From Bacteroidia bacterium (GTDB lineage Bacteria; Bacteroidota; Bacteroidia; J057): a stretch of DNA of 64,000 nt. The position numbers were made by a program, and so were the translations under genes. The notes beneath the pieces were generated by a model. The model was not told the origin of the DNA. It was given only the letters and a program-made list of their open reading frames with translations, and ran no database searches. Position 1 is the first letter of the stretch; the number at the start of each line of letters is the position of its first letter. The stretch spans positions 186,001 to 250,000 of the forward strand of contig JALEFZ010000055.1 in the NCBI GenBank assembly GCA_022760475.1, given 5' to 3'. Shown piece after piece: positions 63,534-64,000 of this stretch.

Positions 63534-64000
63534 CTAGCCTAGGGTTTTTACCTCGCTTACTAGCTTTTCAAGGGAGGCTTTGGCATCTCCGAAGAGCATC
63601 CTGTTCTTTTCGTGGAAGAAGAGCGGGTTTTGAATTCCTGCGTATCCAGGCTTCATGGATCTTTTCAAAACGATGGTATTCGTTGCATCAAGTACATCCA
63701 GGATAGGCATTCCGTAGATTGGGCTACCTGGATCATCCTTTGCAGAGGGGTTCACTACGTCATTGGCACCTACGATGATGACGACGTCCGTATCCTTCAA
63801 GGTAGAGTTGGAGTCATCCAGGTCCATGAGTTTGTCGTAGGATACATCTGCCTCTGCGAGGAGTACGTTCATGTGTCCAGGCATACGACCTGCAACCGGG
63901 TGGATGGCATATTTTACACTCACACCATTTTCTTCCAATACCTTTTCAAGCTCGTGGGCAACTTTCTGCGCCTGTGCCACGGCCATACCATAACCTGGAA
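63534..64000 (-). CDS. pntB: NAD(P) transhydrogenase subunit beta, 3' part (cut by window end)
   Basis: This is the C-terminal NADP-binding domain III of PntB, part of the proton-translocating transhydrogenase. The frame is open to the right edge (reading PGYG before the internal ATG at 63986). Motifs: [11 protein letters not shown] (nucleotide-binding loop), [48 protein letters not shown] and [18 protein letters not shown]. These match the family exactly. The membrane part and pntA must lie beyond the window. A terminator follows its stop. Confidence 0.94.
   Translation of the reverse strand, partial: PGYGMAVAQAQKVAHELEKVLEENGVSVKYAIHPVAGRMPGHMNVLLAEADVSYDKLMDLDDSNSTLKDTDVVIIVGANDVVNPSAKDDPGSPIYGMPILDVLDATNTIVLKRSMKPGYAGIQNPLFFHEKNRMLFGDAKASLEKLVSEVKTLG

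Overview
The window looks like chromosome from a free-living member of the Bacteroidota, most likely the order Cytophagales. I base this on a secreted protein with a type IX secretion C-terminal tail, small lineage-typical families (DUF4286, DUF6728, DUF3810, a stand-alone HSDR_N protein, the GreA-like protein), a TAnnTTTG-type promoter vocabulary, moderate AT richness and weak Shine-Dalgarno signals. Both ends cut through genes: a methyltransferase on the left and pntB on the right. I see no rRNA, tRNA, CRISPR array, prophage or complete insertion sequence. Most of the window is chromosomal backbone in short operons on alternating strands.

Layout. 1-9.7 kb: methyltransferase tail, mqnD (futalosine menaquinone pathway), an MBL hydrolase, yicC, an enoyl-CoA hydratase, miaE, a membrane-anchored spermidine-synthase-like protein, a secreted M48 protease, DUF4286, and two small genes. 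9.7-15.3 kb: sbcC-sbcD and an M16 protease. 15.4-23.1 kb: a lipoprotein, an SH3-domain protein, an SDR, DUF368 (PopT-like lipid-carrier transporter), frr, gatB, and a divergent ferredoxin/LuxC-type reductase pair. 23.3-28.0 kb: a secreted caspase-fold protease, an ECF sigma factor with a membrane TPR/anti-sigma-like partner, and scpA. 28.0-32.5 kb: a compact small-RNA/terminator unit, then a three-gene operon for a MukB/MksB-like coiled-coil protein, a MksE-like protein and a small unknown protein. 32.6-38.4 kb: a PglD-like acyltransferase, rpmF-yceD, and a surface-modification block (sulfotransferase, GT-C-like membrane protein, GtrA, PagL-like barrel). 38.5-47.2 kb: an NlpC/P60 peptidase, an HNH nuclease, a 160-bp palindromic element, an OmpA-like protein, DUF6728, mgtE, an orphan propeller histidine kinase, and a DnaQ-GIY-YIG nuclease. 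47.4-64 kb: an ICMT-like methyltransferase, a cluster of an alpha/beta hydrolase, a PEP-synthase/rifampin-phosphotransferase-like enzyme and a TIGR04282 transferase, then a second hydrolase, two GT2 enzymes, a pseudouridine synthase, a T9SS cargo protein, a SUMF1-like protein, a coiled-coil lipoprotein, apaG, parC, DUF3810, a GreA-like factor and pntB.

The most interesting locus is 28439-32510. It encodes a MukB/MksB-architecture SMC-like protein whose Walker A, signature and Walker B positions all look degenerate, next to a MksE-like partner. No kleisin (MksF) gene is present, and the operon lies tail-to-tail with scpA, a subunit of the canonical SMC complex. Other items worth a second look are the 28.3-kb small RNA candidate, the palindromic MITE-like element at 39.9 kb, the intrinsic-terminator hairpin just upstream of the PagL-like start codon, the secreted caspase-like protease, and the 47.9-51.4 kb small-molecule-modification cluster, whose alpha/beta hydrolase lacks its nucleophile.
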